The notes below the pieces were generated by a model. That model had not been told where the DNA came from. It did not search any database and saw nothing but the letters and a program-made list of their open reading frames with translations. Positions 1-11,936 of a DNA stretch of 64,000 bases are shown here, piece after piece (the first letter of the stretch is position 1; every line of letters begins with the position of its first letter). Both the position numbers and the translations under genes were made by a program. The DNA lies in contig JALIZF010001428.1 of assembly GCA_029948255.1 (NCBI GenBank), positions 92,001 to 156,000 on the forward strand. The letters run 5' to 3'. The DNA is from Telmatactis stephensoni. Taxonomy: Eukaryota; Cnidaria; Anthozoa; Actiniaria; Isophelliidae.

Positions 1-1656
1 TAAGATTGCTGATTTTGATAATTTGTGCAATTTTCAAAACAAAACATTAAATCCTTGACAAGATATGGGGATTTAAAATTCTGAAAATGCACCAAAACGA
101 GGCTACCAAGGCTTTTGTTCAAAATTACATACAAAACTCTCTATTTTTGACAGCGCATAACTTTTTTGATATCGAACCAAAAGTGATAAAATTTTCTGAA
201 AATATTTGTCTTGAAGTAATTTCTCGCATAGCATTGATAATTTCTTGCACAAGGCCCTCATTTTCTCTACTGGAAAAAACTGAATTATGAAAGTGGTCTA
301 TGAGGAAATGAGCAGGGCTGGACAGATTTTATCTGGCACATTTTCCAAAGCTGTCCAGGCCCTATAACGTCATCTTTCTGAAGGTTTTCTTTAGTGAGAG
401 TTCATGCCATTCAGCTGCTTGGTAGCAAGGACAGCACAGTAACTGTTGGTTAGTGTGTGGCCCTATATGCAAGATGTCAATTCCTGGTCACCTCACATCC
501 TTGTTTTGACCTCTTTCCATTCTGTGTACCTTTTATTAGCTTTTAATACCATTATAATGGGGCAATGAAGGAGAGAGAGGTAGAAGATGGTGTATCCTTC
601 GAATGCTTTATACATTAGTCCCTGCTTTTGGCAACCACTTCCCGTGTTCTCAAAATACTTAAATTACCATTTTACCTTTTCTGGGCCCAGTTTTATTTGA
701 AAGAAAGTTGGTGCTAGAACAGGGTTGAATCTAAAGAAAACATTCAATTTTAACCCTAACACTTCAAATAGCTGCACCCTTGAGAAGAGTACTATATCCT
801 GATTCATACTTAGAGTAGGAGATAGGGCAAATCCCCTTAATGGGAGCTAGAGGCGAGTAAGTATGTTCCGGGTTATGGAGTGGGTGGGTGGGTGGATAAA
901 ACCACCAATAGATTTCGGCAGTTGCAAACCACTGGTAAGCCTTATCACGGAAGTAATCCTCTTGAAGTCACCCCTAGTGCTTCAGAGTATTGAGTAGAAT
1001 TGAACATTGCATGATGTGATAAGATCTTTCACATTAGTTGGGACTGTGAGTGTATCAGGGGGATTCATGATCAAGTTTATAGGAAAGGATTAGGAAACTT
1101 TATTGTCAATACAGAAATGGCAGTGTATGGATATTTAAATTATCATTATCATTGTTCAACTTTGCTAAGAACTATGTGTTTATAATGGTCCATATATAAA
1201 AATTCTAATCCCCATACTCAACTTTTAAAATGATAAGTTCCAAAATTTATTCTAAAATTTAGACTACAGTAAATTAATGTTACATGTCTCATTAAATGTT
1301 TGTTTCTTGTGCAAAATATGTTTGTGTATGTGGAAAAAATGTGCCATAAAATATAAGCAAGCTCTTTCTGAATGTGCTAGAATTATGAATATCTAGTGAG
1401 ATACATGATGTTTATAAGAGTCAAGATGTCTTTTTATCTGGAGAACGTTCATGAGATTGGTTGTATCTTTAGTTCAAGTGCCAGTGGTGGTGGTGGTGAT
1501 GATGATGATGATGATGATGATTAGTACATCCGCTAGTGGCATGTTATGGCACATCAACAGATGTTACTAATTATGACTAATTATCAATCCAATGTAATCT
1601 ATATTGTTTTTAATGGTGAAAATAACACTGACAAAACCTCATGATGATGATGATGA
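1..1656. other. Non-coding flank, no gene supported
   Basis: AT-rich sequence with only short, unconvincing open frames. I saw no recognisable protein motif or splice structure. The missing first exon of ISCA1 could lie here or before the window, but I could not identify it. Confidence 0.5.
1484..1521. repeat. (GGT)n/(GAT)n microsatellite
   Basis: Four GGT units run into eight or nine GAT units. A second short GAT run lies near 1641-1657, next to the end of the minus-strand gene. Confidence 0.85.
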
Positions 1657-2813
1657 TTAATCACCATCTTTTCTTTTCGCAGACAACATTTCCTTGATAT
1701 GACTAATTTCGGCTGTAAGCACCTTTTGCTGCGATGAAAGATCAACAAATATTTGAGCCATCTTGAGTTCGTGTTGTCTATTAGATTCTGCCTGCTCACG
1801 TTGAAAGTCCATAAACATGCGCTCTCGTCGTTCCTCTGCGTCGAGCAAATACTTGATAATTTCAATGTATCTGTCTCCCGCGGCATTGGAAGTAGAAGTA
1901 CATGAGCAGTGAGTCGGCGGGTAAAAGTCCCTTGGAAAGTGCATTGCTGCTTGATTTACCGGCATTTCACACGCTTCTGTTTTTCCTGATTTTCTCGGGA
2001 GGACTTTGCCCTTTCGTCAGAGATAACTTTAAATGTTCGTTTAGGTACCATTCGCTCTGCCCGCGCCACTGTCTGAGTGTTGATTTGCACTTCTTGTCCC
2101 CGCACGTTATCTCTCTCAAAGTCTTCCCTGGCCGTTTCGTCGTCGTCTTCACAGTCTTTCGTCTTAACATCAATGATCTCGATGGAGTCCAAAGCTGGAG
2201 ACGGAGTCGTGTCGATATTAACAATCCATGATCTTTCAGGAGTTGCAGAGCAGCTGTCTGATAAATCATCGATGTTTGATTTTCCATTGTGAATTGACCC
2301 GTTTTCGCTTACCATAGACGGCCTGGTCGAGTCCTTATCTTCGCCTTCTAAATCTATGTACACAGAAAAGATGGGATGAAGACGTATATACCAAGATGGC
2401 GTTTTGATGTCCTCTCTTAACAAGCCGTGTTTGATTTTGTGCTGTATAATCTTCCATTCTCGTTTGAGCCATTTGTATTTGGCACGAAGCTGTGGAATCG
2501 AAAACGTCGCCTCGTCTCCCGGGTCACGCATGCTTTGGTCGACTTTCAGCAGTTCAATCTCCAAACTCGTCTGAATTTCTTTGAAAAGTTTTTCATTTGA
2601 AGACTTTTTTACTGCCAAATTTTCGAGTTCTTCGGACCAAGTGGATTCAAAGCCGTCTTTGATGCGTTTCATTGACAAAATTTTGGCAAATAAGTCGGTT
2701 TGTTCTTCGCTCCATTTCCTGACGGCTTTTAGACTGCCTTTATTGACCAGACTTCGTGTAGCTAGATGTCCATAGCCGACTTGGACTTGGGAAATGCCGT
2801 CATACGATGACAT
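1657..2813 (-). CDS. Myb/SANT-like DNA-binding domain protein
   Basis: A putative nuclear DNA-binding protein of the Myb/SANT-like type, a class often derived from Harbinger-type transposons. Exon 1 (2813-1960) codes for 284 residues. Regularly spaced Trp residues (W34, W59, W115, W120, W141) lie in helical, Lys/Glu-rich sequence, including YKWLKREWK, which is typical of the trihelix form of the fold. An acidic linker (about 160-260) and a basic stretch follow. The C-terminal coiled coil (MFMDFQREQAESNRQHELKM), also typical of the family, is in another frame. A GT-AG intron of 89 nt (1959-1871) joins the two in phase, giving CGA at the junction and a 355-residue product that ends at 1657. If that intron is not used, the gene is frameshifted. 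Start: first ATG of the long frame. No transposase is seen nearby, so this may be a domesticated or stray gene. Confidence 0.7.
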
Positions 2814-3540
2814 TTTTGACGACGTTAAAGAATGGACGTCTAAACGTTTAAACTTGGCTTAGAAATACTTGGAGTTAAAACGAGAAATACGACTTGATCG
2901 ACAGTGCGATACGACGCCAAAGCTGTCTGTGGATGAATAATACGTCTGCTAATCTTCTTTGTCACCAAGGAGAGATTTGCATAATTCGCGTGTTGCGTGA
3001 CGGTCGCTTTGTCACGTACCTAAGTGAATGAAATGGATACTTTAACTAGAAAAGGAAATAAATAAGAAAAGGAAATAAGATAAGAAATATCTAGAAAGAA
3101 AATAGAAATTAAATTAAAACACCAAAAAACAAGCAGGAATTAATGAAATTAAAACTAAAAAAAAGCAGGAGTCAATGAAATTAAAGCTCAAAAAAAAAAA
3201 AAAAACCCGAAAGAAAAGAAAAGGCAGGAATCCATTCATTCGTTCATTCATTTATTTTTTGGACCTTCATTGATTCATTCGTTCGTTCATTATTCATCCC
3301 ATTCATTCACTTAGATTTAAAATATTAGATTTGCTGAACAAATATGGTGCTGGACATCACCCATATATTAGATTTGCTATATAAATGAAAGTTGAAGAGA
3401 AATTACATATAAATTGGAAAGCCAATATTTTGTGGCCATTCTTGATAGAATATGTAACAGTCATTTAATCAGTTAATGTTTGTTAAAATCCTTTCTTTAT
3501 GTTCTTTTGCTTGTTTATTAAAGTATAATGTATATTGATT
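2814..3540. other. Intergenic region with A-rich and ATTC-rich simple sequence
   Basis: Upstream of the minus-strand Myb/SANT-like gene. It holds an A-rich degenerate repeat (about 3040-3230) and a (TTCATTCG/TTCATTCA)n tract (about 3233-3310). No coding exon was recognised. Confidence 0.5.
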
Positions 3541-3680
3541 AAGGGCCCGTTCACATGAGAGGGTGCCATTATGTAGTAGGAATAACTCTTTTGTTTTCGT
3601 TTCCCAGCTGGGGGATGTCCACAAAACAAAAGAGTTCTCCCTACTACATAGGGGCACCTTCTCTCATGTAAACGGGCCCT
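3541..3680. mobile_element. Foldback MITE with GGGCCCGTT termini
   Basis: Near-palindromic over its whole length. The left end AGGGCCCGTTCACATGAGAG pairs with the right end CTCTCATGTAAACGGGCCCT, and the arms continue through ACTCTTTTGT / ACAAAAGAGT. No coding capacity. It lies just upstream of an ISCA1 exon. Confidence 0.85.
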
Positions 3681-3714
3681 AAATATAGTATTATCTTTTT
3701 ATTTCTATTTCTAG

Positions 3715-5114
3715 ACTCCAGCTGCAGTACAGAAAATTAAGACACTACTTGAGGGACAATCTGATACAGTATGTAACATGTTCATACATCCAAATTATCA
3801 CCTATTAAATGGATTACTGGGACAGATTCAGGATTTTCCTTCAGGATGGCTGCAGCAGGGTGGGGGGGGGGTATTGTGCACCTGGACCCCCTCTGCTAAA
3901 TCCCCCCCTCTCACCAAGGGTATCCTTATCCTTCATCAGGCCCTGTGTTGAAGAGAGGTGCACATGCCGGGGAGGGGGTACTCCTAGGATTTGGGTGGGG
4001 GTGTTTCACTGGGATCCTCAAATGGTTACCATGTTTATGACAGAAAATTCCAATTCCCCTGCCCCCTCAGGTGCATATGCCAGAGGGTATGCCATGCTAT
4101 GTTTGATAAAAGAAATATCTGCAGGCAGGGTAAATCTATACTTATGTTGTCAGAGTTTGTATTATAACTCATGTACTCTTCTTAGATTGGTCTTAGAGTT
4201 GGTGTCAGACAAAGAGGCTGCAATGGTTTATCATACACTTTAGAGTTTGCAAAGGAAAAGGGTAAATTTGATGAAGTTGTTTTACAAGATGGTAAGTTGG
4301 CCTGGAAATCAAAAGTACAAATTTCAATAAGTTGATTACTTGACTGCAAAAACACTTGTATCACAAGTACCAACAACTTTAAACTTTCAGTTGGATTAAA
4401 TTGGGTTTTCTGATCTGCCAATTATGTATAGGATTTGGAGCTTATGCAAATGCCCTTGATCTGACCTCTACACTCGAAACCTGTTTTATATGCTGCTCAC
4501 ACATGTGCCATATATAGTTGATACTGCATGGAGTTCAAATCTGGAGCAAAAATGGAGCAGCAGATGATTCAAACAACAAATAATGCTGTCTAACCACTGG
4601 AATGTCACAAAATAAGATACTCTACCAAACCTGTTGTCAAATCATAGAATGCCATCATATACTGGATTTAGATGTTGGTTTTTTGCCAAACTGATTCTCA
4701 GCAATAATTATTAAGTACAGCACATAAGCGGAGCAGCATACAGAGAGGCCACAGAGGGATGTGTGCTGCAATAAAATTTATGTCTACAAGGGGCCGGCTG
4801 TTTATATTTAGGCAGTTTGTCCCTGCTAGCCAAGAATAACTCTTTTGTCTTGTGCTCCCCCAACAACAAAAAAGAGCTATCTCACCTAGCAGAGACAACT
4901 TAGCCATTCATATAAACAGCCCCTAAATATAACTAATACAGGAATATTTCTCTCTTCCTTGCCAGGTGTAAAAGTTTTAATAGATTCCAAAGCACAGTTG
5001 TCATTACTTGGAACAGAAATGGACTTTGTTGAAAATAAACTTTCCAGTGAATTTGTTTTCCACAATCCTAACATCAAAGGCACTTGCGGCTGTGGTGAAA
5101 GTTTTAACATATGA
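3715..5114 (+). CDS. ISCA1: ISCA1, mitochondrial iron-sulfur cluster assembly protein (5' exon not found)
   Basis: A-type carrier (HesB/IscA family) that acts in mitochondria in late [4Fe-4S] cluster assembly. Three exons are visible: 3715-3768 (TPAAVQKIKTLLEG), 4186-4291 (IGLRVGVRQRGCNGLSYTLE) and 4966-5114 (ending GTCGCGESFNI, stop at 5112-5114). All have GT-AG borders and compatible phases (0, then 1). The three conserved cluster-binding cysteines are present: one in RGCNGLSY and two in CGC near the C-terminus. These exons cover almost the whole mature domain, about 103 residues. The exon coding for the start Met and mitochondrial presequence was not recognised. It may lie upstream of 3715 or outside the window; if it is upstream of 1657, the Myb/SANT-like gene would sit inside an ISCA1 intron on the opposite strand. 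The strongest family assignment in the window. Confidence 0.93.
4789..4924. mobile_element. Foldback MITE related to the one at 3541
   Basis: Inverted-repeat element in the last ISCA1 intron. Ends are AGGGGCCGGCTGTTTATAT and ATATAAACAGCCCCT. The internal arms again contain ACTCTTTTGT-type sequence, so it is probably a second copy of the same broad family. Confidence 0.75.
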
Positions 5115-5975
5115 AAATCAAGAATTATGTACAATTTATTCTAAATGGATAGACATTAATTTATGTTCTGCAAGATTTCAATTCAAGGTTGAAAGCATGG
5201 ACAGAGCAAAGAACTTACAAATATTGTGAATGTCCCAATTAATTATGCATCAGAGAAGTTCTGTCTTCATTTTAAGCAATGTATCGCAATAGCCGACCTC
5301 CTCGGTGAACTTCACTTGCCACATACCAAGCAATCAAGACAAGCCTACATGCATAGTGAAAGTTCAGTCATTTATAATGTACCGGACAAAACTGTAATGA
5401 ACTTTGCATGCATGTTTGTCTAGAGGCTGCTTCAATTTTTTATAATTAGTTGAAACAAAAAGGCAGAGCAGCAAAGGAAGGGCCGGCCAACATCTAGACT
5501 ATATGTATTGTAGCAGCTGTGTTCTAGCTAATTCCTTTGTATGTAACATATGAAGCATAATGCCCACAATCTGCATAAAAAACAGGGATAAATTAAGGAT
5601 GTTTAGAGGGCAAGGACTTCCACTGTACAATAGACAAATCTTGATGACAGATTAAATGACTGTCCAACTCAAGTTTTTCAAAAAAACTGCATTGCTGCTG
5701 ATTTGTACATAAAAATATATTGTTTTCAGTTGAAGGAAATTGGTCATTCTTCATTCTTTGTATAATGATCAACTTTAATTCTAGCAAACTGTAATATACA
5801 TTGGTATAATTATAATTCTTATTTCTCATAAGGAGCACTTTTATTGGTACCCTTTTATTTATTGATTGAAGCCAAAACACACAAACCATCAGAATTTAAA
5901 AACTTACCATCAACAAGTTACTATCTTAGATGTAACTTTGAAGCAATGTGAACTTCTTTGTATAAACAGCAATGT

Positions 5976-6171
5976 TAAGGCACAGAAATACAGACAACAA
6001 AATTGGGCAACATTTTGTGCAACATTGCTGCATTGCACCACTTCTACTTTGTGCAACAAGGAAAATTTGTTGTGCACGAAGTTTAACATGAGCAAAATTT
6101 GCTCTGCAACTTGCAACACAGTGTTGCATGAAATGTTGCACAATTTTGTTGCTTGTATTTCTGTGCCTTTA
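5976..6171. mobile_element. Foldback MITE, TAAGGCACAGAAATAC termini
   Basis: Left arm TAAGGCACAGAAATACAGAC is matched by an inverted right arm ending GTATTTCTGTGCCTTTA. The interior is rich in imperfect TTGTGCAACA palindromes. No coding capacity. It lies between the ISCA1 stop and the avidin gene. Confidence 0.8.
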
Positions 6172-6480
6172 GTCTAAGAGGTAATTTAGCAAGAAACTGC
6201 ATTCTGAACTATTCTTATTCTCTTTTACTCTGATGAAGGGCCAAGTCATGAAATGTCATTAACAAGTTATCTTGTTACAAATGCTGTTCATTTCTTGTTC
6301 TTTTTGTTGTGCCTTATGACAAAAATATGTTGATACACAGCGAGTTTGCATCTCAAGTCGCATCAAAGATAAGATGTCTTAATATTATTTTCCATTGTAT
6401 TATAGCCCTTATTATACTAATCACGTAATATATAATCATAAAATTTACAAAAATTTGTAAATTGGTATTATAGTAGATTT

Positions 6481-9400
6481 TTAAACACAGTTTATAAACA
6501 CCAACACAAACAGCCATGTTAACCAACCAACACAATGGTTTCTTATCTTTGAGCACCCACTGCAGGGATTTTGGGGTTCCCCATCTCTTTCAGGCGTATC
6601 AACTCCCAAGTTTTTTCTTGGTCCTTTCTTCTGTTCATGGCGAGTAAAGCTGTTCTCTCCATACATTGTTGACTTCCAATTTTCTCCACACTTCTTAATC
6701 TTGGTGCGCAACAGCCATGTACTTTCTAAGGTCTCAGTTCTATTCTCTCCACAAATATGGCACTGACCAACCCATCCAGTAATTGAAGCACCACGCCTCC
6801 ATACCACAAAGAATGCCATCGTACCATTGGGATTTCCCTCATTGCCTATGCCATATACTAGAGAGTGAGTATTCCCTGCTGCACCCTTCTCTCGTTCCAC
6901 AGCAGTCCGATATTCCCCAACGATAATACCATATTTATTCTGCTTGATGATCATCTCCGAACCAACTGAGTTATACCAGTTACCAACAATGTCACATGGC
7001 TGCTGGGGTTTAAATTTTATTGTGGTTGTTGGTGGGATTGTAGGAGGACTGCCACTTGGTTTAGGGATCCCAGGACGCTGTTCATATCTAGTAAATGTAT
7101 CACGTCCAATCATTGTAGATTTCCACTTATCAATGCATGTATTGACCTGTTTTCGTAACAGCCATGATGTAAGAAGCTTCTCGTGGCCATCCTCACAAAC
7201 TAAACACTGGCCAGTCCAGGTAGTTGTTGAGGAACCATTGAGCCAGACAACAGCAAATGCAAAGGTAGCTTCTGGGGTTTTATATGGTGCTGATCCTAAA
7301 AGAAAAGAGTAGTTCATTTATAACAGCTACAATATAACATCAACTTTAAATGGTTATCATACACATGCAGTATATCCAAAAATCATAGAGGGCACACTGG
7401 CATGAAGATTATGCACCTCTTGCACTCTCCTTAAGATAAGCAACCAGGCTCAACACACTGAGTATTGACCTGCTATTTGCTTGTGGCTGGCTATGTGTAT
7501 TATCACTAATATACATAGATCTATTTCAATAAATGTTGTCGGTATCAAGCCTATGCAACTCACCCGAAAGGGAGTATATGGGAAGAAATAACTAAAGTTA
7601 TAAAGCCACCAAAATCCCACACGATTACTCAAATTCAGTTTGCTCTGACCTTATACTCAAAAGAACTTTACTTACTGATGCTAAAGTCAATACCAAAGTG
7701 GAAAAGAAAGTGAAGTTTTGCTAGTAACCACCCATACCCCTTTTTGGTCTAGTCGCATGGGCTTAAGCAGTAGCGGATCCAGGATTTTTCCAAGGGGGGT
7801 TCCGTTTCTTAAAGTCACCTGTGTATAATACTCTATTCTTTGGTCAATGTTTGACAAATAATAGCTTAAAACCTTCAAGGGGGGTTCCATGGAACCCCCC
7901 ATGGATCCGCCACTGTTGAGAGCTCTCATATGACAACCTTTTTTGAAAATAGGTGTACAAAATATCCCCAGCAAGAACCAATGAACACAATGTCAATATA
8001 ATAATACTACTATAGTACAAAATACTAAACAACCATTCCAGTAAAAAACTTGAACTTAAACTTAGGTAGGATAAGGCAATCCTTCACAATGGGAGGGGCA
8101 CTGTGGATATATATAGCTACTTCAAAAATGGTTGGCGGGGTGAATGGCAATCGGTGATTGCACAACTGAAAGGAATTTTGGGGTAACAAGAATTGCTTCA
8201 ATTTTATTGATTAAATACCCAAGCAATGCCGGTACCATACAGTAAAGACCTTATTGGGCAAAGTGGTTGATCGGCAATTCACATCTCCATGCTGGATAAC
8301 AGTCTAATAGCGTAACCACAGTTCCGTTTGGCTGTGCAATCACCGATCGCCATTCGCCCTGTCAGCCTTTTTAAAAATTAAGCTATATATCAGCTAGTTC
8401 TTGGCATCATTAGTGAAGTGTACAATGTAAGTACCAGCTATTTTGGCTGGTTCCATTCAGTGGAAAATATGTATCATGTGTAAAGTACCATGTCATATTT
8501 TACAGTCAAACCATGTCAAGCATGGCTGCCCCAAAAACATTGAAGACTGCTGAATTCATTTTTGGAAATTTGATGTCATTGTTTGTTTGAAAATATTTAC
8601 ATAACAAATGAAAAGTCAAAATTATCTCAAGATAGAGTCTTGATACATATTTGTAGTTTCTTGGCTTCCAAGTTATCTAATCGACTGTCACTGGTTATTA
8701 CTATACTTCTACCAATGGTAGCTAAATAATCTACTGTTCAATCAGTATTTGGTATATCATTTGAATTTGCAGATAAAATTGCATAAATATGATGAATTCA
8801 AGTGTTAATAATGGTTGTAGTCTACAATGTTAATTTCAATAATGTAACAATCAATCGAATAATGACTTCAGTAATCACACATGTCCAGGACTGGCCTCCC
8901 ATGTCCTTGTCCCCTATTACTGGCTTTCAATTGACATCACGGCGGCTATCTTGGTTGAACTTCAACAAAAGATTGCTCATTAGTGTCTCTTGTTCGTTCA
9001 ACCAACATGGCTGCCACTCTTTTATATTTCGACTCTCAAGGGAATGATTGAAAACCAGCAATAGGCAATCCCCTTGTCCCCTAGACATCCCCTACGTGTC
9101 CCTGTCCTGTCCCCTTAAATTGTCCTTTTAAGACATCCCCTATATATCCCTGTACTGTCCCCTTGTCTCTTAGACATCCCCTATATATCCCTGTCCCCTT
9201 GTCTCTTAGACATCCCCTATATATCCCTGTACTGTCCCCTAGTCTCTTAGACATCCCCTATATATCCCTGTCCTGTCCCCTTGTCTCTTAGACATCCCCT
9301 ATATATCCCTGTCCTGTCTCTTTGTCTCTTAGACATCCCCTACCTATCCTTGTCCTGTCCCCTTGTCTCTTAGACATCCCCTACCTATCACTGTCCTCTT

Positions 9401-11730
9401 GTCTCTTAGACATCCCCTACCTATCCTTGTCCTGTCCCCTTGTCTCTTAGACATCTCCTACCCATTACTGTTCTGTCTCCTTGTCTCTTAGACATCCCCT
9501 ACCTATCCCTGTCCTGTCCCCTTGTCTCTTAGACATCCCCTACCTATCCCCGTCCTGTCCCCTTGTCTCTTATATCAAAATCACTATTTTCACGTGATAA
9601 ATTAAGTTTTCACACAAATCTTCAAAACATTTTTCAACTTTATGATTTAGGTGACCTGTGTAAATTTGAAAACAATATAATAACGGACAAATCACTTGAA
9701 GAATTTGTATCTTGGATGAAAGATCAGTATTTTAAAAAATGGAAAGTTGATTTGTCGTACTCTAAAAAACTTGAATTTTTCAAACAAATTAAAGACAATT
9801 ATGAACCTGAAGATTATTTAAATCAAATTGAACATTTTGATCAAAGGAAAAAATTTACAAAATTTAGGATTAGTAATCATAAATTAGCAATTGAAACAGG
9901 TCGTTATTACAAACGCATCTCCGACAATGTAAATTTTGCAATAATGCCATTGAATCTGAAATGCATCTGTTGTATCATTGTCCTTTGTATGATAATTTAC
10001 GAAAAGAATTTTTTGAAAAAATTAATTGTAGAAATCTCGATATTTATGATTATTCAGAATATACATACAGATTGTTTAATTCACGCAATCCTAGTACAAA
10101 TTATTATCTTTCAAAATTTATTGAAAAATGTTTAAAACTTCGTGAAGACAAACTTTCAGAAAATGAGCAATAGTTCAAACTTATATTAGCCGTATAGTTT
10201 ATATATAATCTTTTTATATTGACATATAAACAATTTTGTTTCACATATATCTATGAGTAATTGATTTTGTAAATTTGATAAATTTTATAATTATAGTAAT
10301 GTATAATTACTATTGTATCAATTATAGAAATCAATGATTGTAAATTAATCTTTTTATCCATATGTTGCTGTTATGATTGTAAATGCTTTAGCAATACCTG
10401 TATGTAAGGTCATGCCAATAAAGCTTGTTATACTATCTTAGACATCCCCTACCTATCCCTGTCCTGTCCCATTGTCTCTTAGACATCCCCTACCTATCAC
10501 TGTCCTGTCCCCTTGTCCTCTGATCTAGACATCCCCATTACTCTCAGTAATGCAAAAATAAACTCAATCTTTGATGTTTTTGGGGACACACTTGAGGTGG
10601 TTTGACTGTATCTGGTATTTCTAAACATTTCCTCAAGAGCTTATGGAACAATGGGGGGAGGGAGGGTTACTCCTCGTATTTGCTGATATGGATGTGACTG
10701 GTGCGAGAAGCTAAGGTAATGAATCTTCCTATGCAAAAAAGCCCTTGAAATACATCATGAGTTATCATATTCCTGGATATTTGGTTTTGTCACATTCACA
10801 CAGGGGAGTCCTTGTCACGAATCACGAAAAATAAAAAGCGAAAAATCCCGAGTCACGGGACGCCAGTTTTTATATTTTGGCTTTTCACGTGTCACGAGAG
10901 AAGTGCCATGCACGGATCACGAGAAATGATTTATTAAAATCCCGAATCACGAAAAACAAAAATGCTCGATCACGCGTCACGAGTAAACCCCTGTACGCCC
11001 ATGTTCACTACGCCCTACAGAGATAAGAAAAATACTTCAGAAAAAAATAATACGTATGCTGGCTGCAGTTATTGTGATATAATGATATAAAAGAACAATT
11101 ATCAACCCTTTTTCCAGTAATTGCTTTTGCAGAAAACAAAAGTGAATACTTCTGCTCAAAGAAAGAGGCATTGTTTTGATCTTTGAAATAGAACAGGAGT
11201 CAGATTTCACCCAGACATACTCGAAGCATGTCTGACATGCATAATTTAACTTCGCTAAAATTTCAACAGGAAAAGAAACAGTAATTACTTCAGCTACATT
11301 TTAACACCTCACAATAAAAGTTGCAAGTTCCTGCTTAGTTACCAGTTCAGCTGACACCTAAATACACGTGCAAACTAATACGATATTCACATGTGGACAA
11401 ATTGCAACACGTGCATAATACTATAGTATCAATTTCTCCCAAAAACAAAATGCCGTTTCGTTTAGAAACAAATAAAATAAATAACCTTGCTTACAATGAC
11501 AGTTCAAAAGCCTTACCTAAAATAATAGAATGTGTGTTTCCAGCTGCCCCCTTCACTCGTTCAACTGCAGTACGATATATACCGTAAATTCTGCCATCAT
11601 TTGAGTGCGTAAGAGATATTTCTGAACCTAGCTGATTGTACCATGTACCGTCTAAGTTGTTACACTTATCGGCTAATGCTACAGGAAATATTGCAAGTAT
11701 TATGGATAGCAGTGAAAGCATCTTGACCAC
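6481..11730 (-). CDS. Secreted two-domain avidin-like biotin-binding protein
   Basis: Predicted extracellular protein of 342 residues with two avidin domains. Exon 1 (11730-11517) codes for a signal peptide (MVKMLSLLSIILAIFPVALA) and the start of domain 1 (about 24-144); exon 2 (7295-6481) codes for the rest. The intron is 4.2 kb, phase 1, joining at a Gly codon. Domain 1 has WYNQLGSE, GIYRTAV, FAVVW, TSWLLR and DKWKSTMIGRDTFTR; domain 2 (about 172-293) has WYNSVGSE, GEYRTAV, FFVVW, STWLLR and ENWKSTMYGENSFTR. By eye these keep the Asn, Ser, Tyr, Thr and three Trp positions that contact biotin in avidin; the last polar position is Asp in domain 1 (as in streptavidin) and Asn in domain 2 (as in avidin). 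A Pro/Thr linker joins the domains. The tail has Cys residues and ends in a hydrophobic run (about 328-342), possibly a GPI signal. Biotin binding is inferred. Confidence 0.88.
7771..7918. mobile_element. hAT-like MITE, CAGTRGCGGATCCA termini
   Basis: Left end CAGTAGCGGATCCAGGATTT and right end ATGGATCCGCCACTG are inverted. Inside, AAGGGGGGTTCC and GGAACCCCCC also pair. A CAGTGGCGGATCC-type terminus is common in hAT-derived MITEs. It lies in the avidin intron. Confidence 0.7.
8107..8390. mobile_element. Foldback element in avidin intron
   Basis: Arms GAATGGCAATCGGTGATTGC (about 8143) and GCAATCACCGATCGCCATTC (about 8337) are inverted. The pairing extends outward to ATATATAGCT / AGCTATATA. 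Confidence 0.75.
9060..10526. repeat. About 41-bp pyrimidine-rich minisatellite, interrupted by a LINE fragment
   Basis: Repeats of CCCCTACCTATCCCTGTCCT followed by GTCCCCTTGTCTCTTAGACAT run from about 9060 to 9577 and resume at 10436-10526. Variants differ mainly in CCTATATAT versus CCTACCTAT. The two blocks were one array before the insertion at 9578-10435. The array lies in the avidin intron. Confidence 0.88.
9578..10435 (+). mobile_element. 5'-truncated non-LTR retrotransposon (LINE) fragment
   Basis: Codes for the C-terminal end of a LINE ORF2-type protein. After one frameshift near 9930 the frame reads CKFCNNAIESEMHLLYHCPL, the Cys/His knuckle typical of the region behind the reverse transcriptase. 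An AT-rich 3' region follows and ends in CCAATAAAGCTTGTTATACT. It sits inside the minisatellite; a short CTTA/TCTTA sequence at both edges could be the target-site duplication. It is inactive: truncated and frameshifted. Confidence 0.8.
10800..10995. mobile_element. Short element of degenerate TCACGA repeats with inverted ends
   Basis: Ends ACAGGGGAGTC and AAACCCCTGT are inverted. The interior is made of variants of AATCACGAAAAA / GTCACGAG in one orientation. Its structure resembles the element at 23791-24060, which uses a different heptamer. Confidence 0.55.
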
Positions 11731-11936
11731 CTTCTTCTCAAGAACCCGCCAAGATCCTCCTCGGTCTTCCTCGGTCTCCTCGTAGAGTGGGGTGAATGAG
11801 TGGGATCTGGGGACGAGAATGAGTCATCTCTAAAAAGGGCATGGAGAAGGCGGGTCCGAAGGCAGGGACGTAGCAGAGTCAAAACATTGCAGACTTAGCA
11901 CAGATTGTTTTACAGTTATTTTACAATACACAGATC
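11731..11936. promoter_or_regulatory. Shared divergent promoter region (avidin-like / LRAT A)
   Basis: The avidin-like gene starts at 11730 on the minus strand and LRAT gene A at 11937 on the plus strand, so about 206 bp holds both upstream regions. The avidin-proximal half is purine/pyrimidine-skewed (CTTCTTCTCAAG, CCTCGGTCTTCCTCGG). No clear TATA box was placed. Shared regulation is inferred from the head-to-head layout only. Confidence 0.5.

Noticed and set aside
1902..2292. Plus-strand frames opposite the Myb/SANT-like gene
   Set aside because: Shadows of the minus-strand coding exon, with no motif of their own.
9060..10526. Regular repeats resembling a CRISPR array
   Set aside because: Units are contiguous and variable, with no unique spacers, and the sequence is an intron in a eukaryotic gene.
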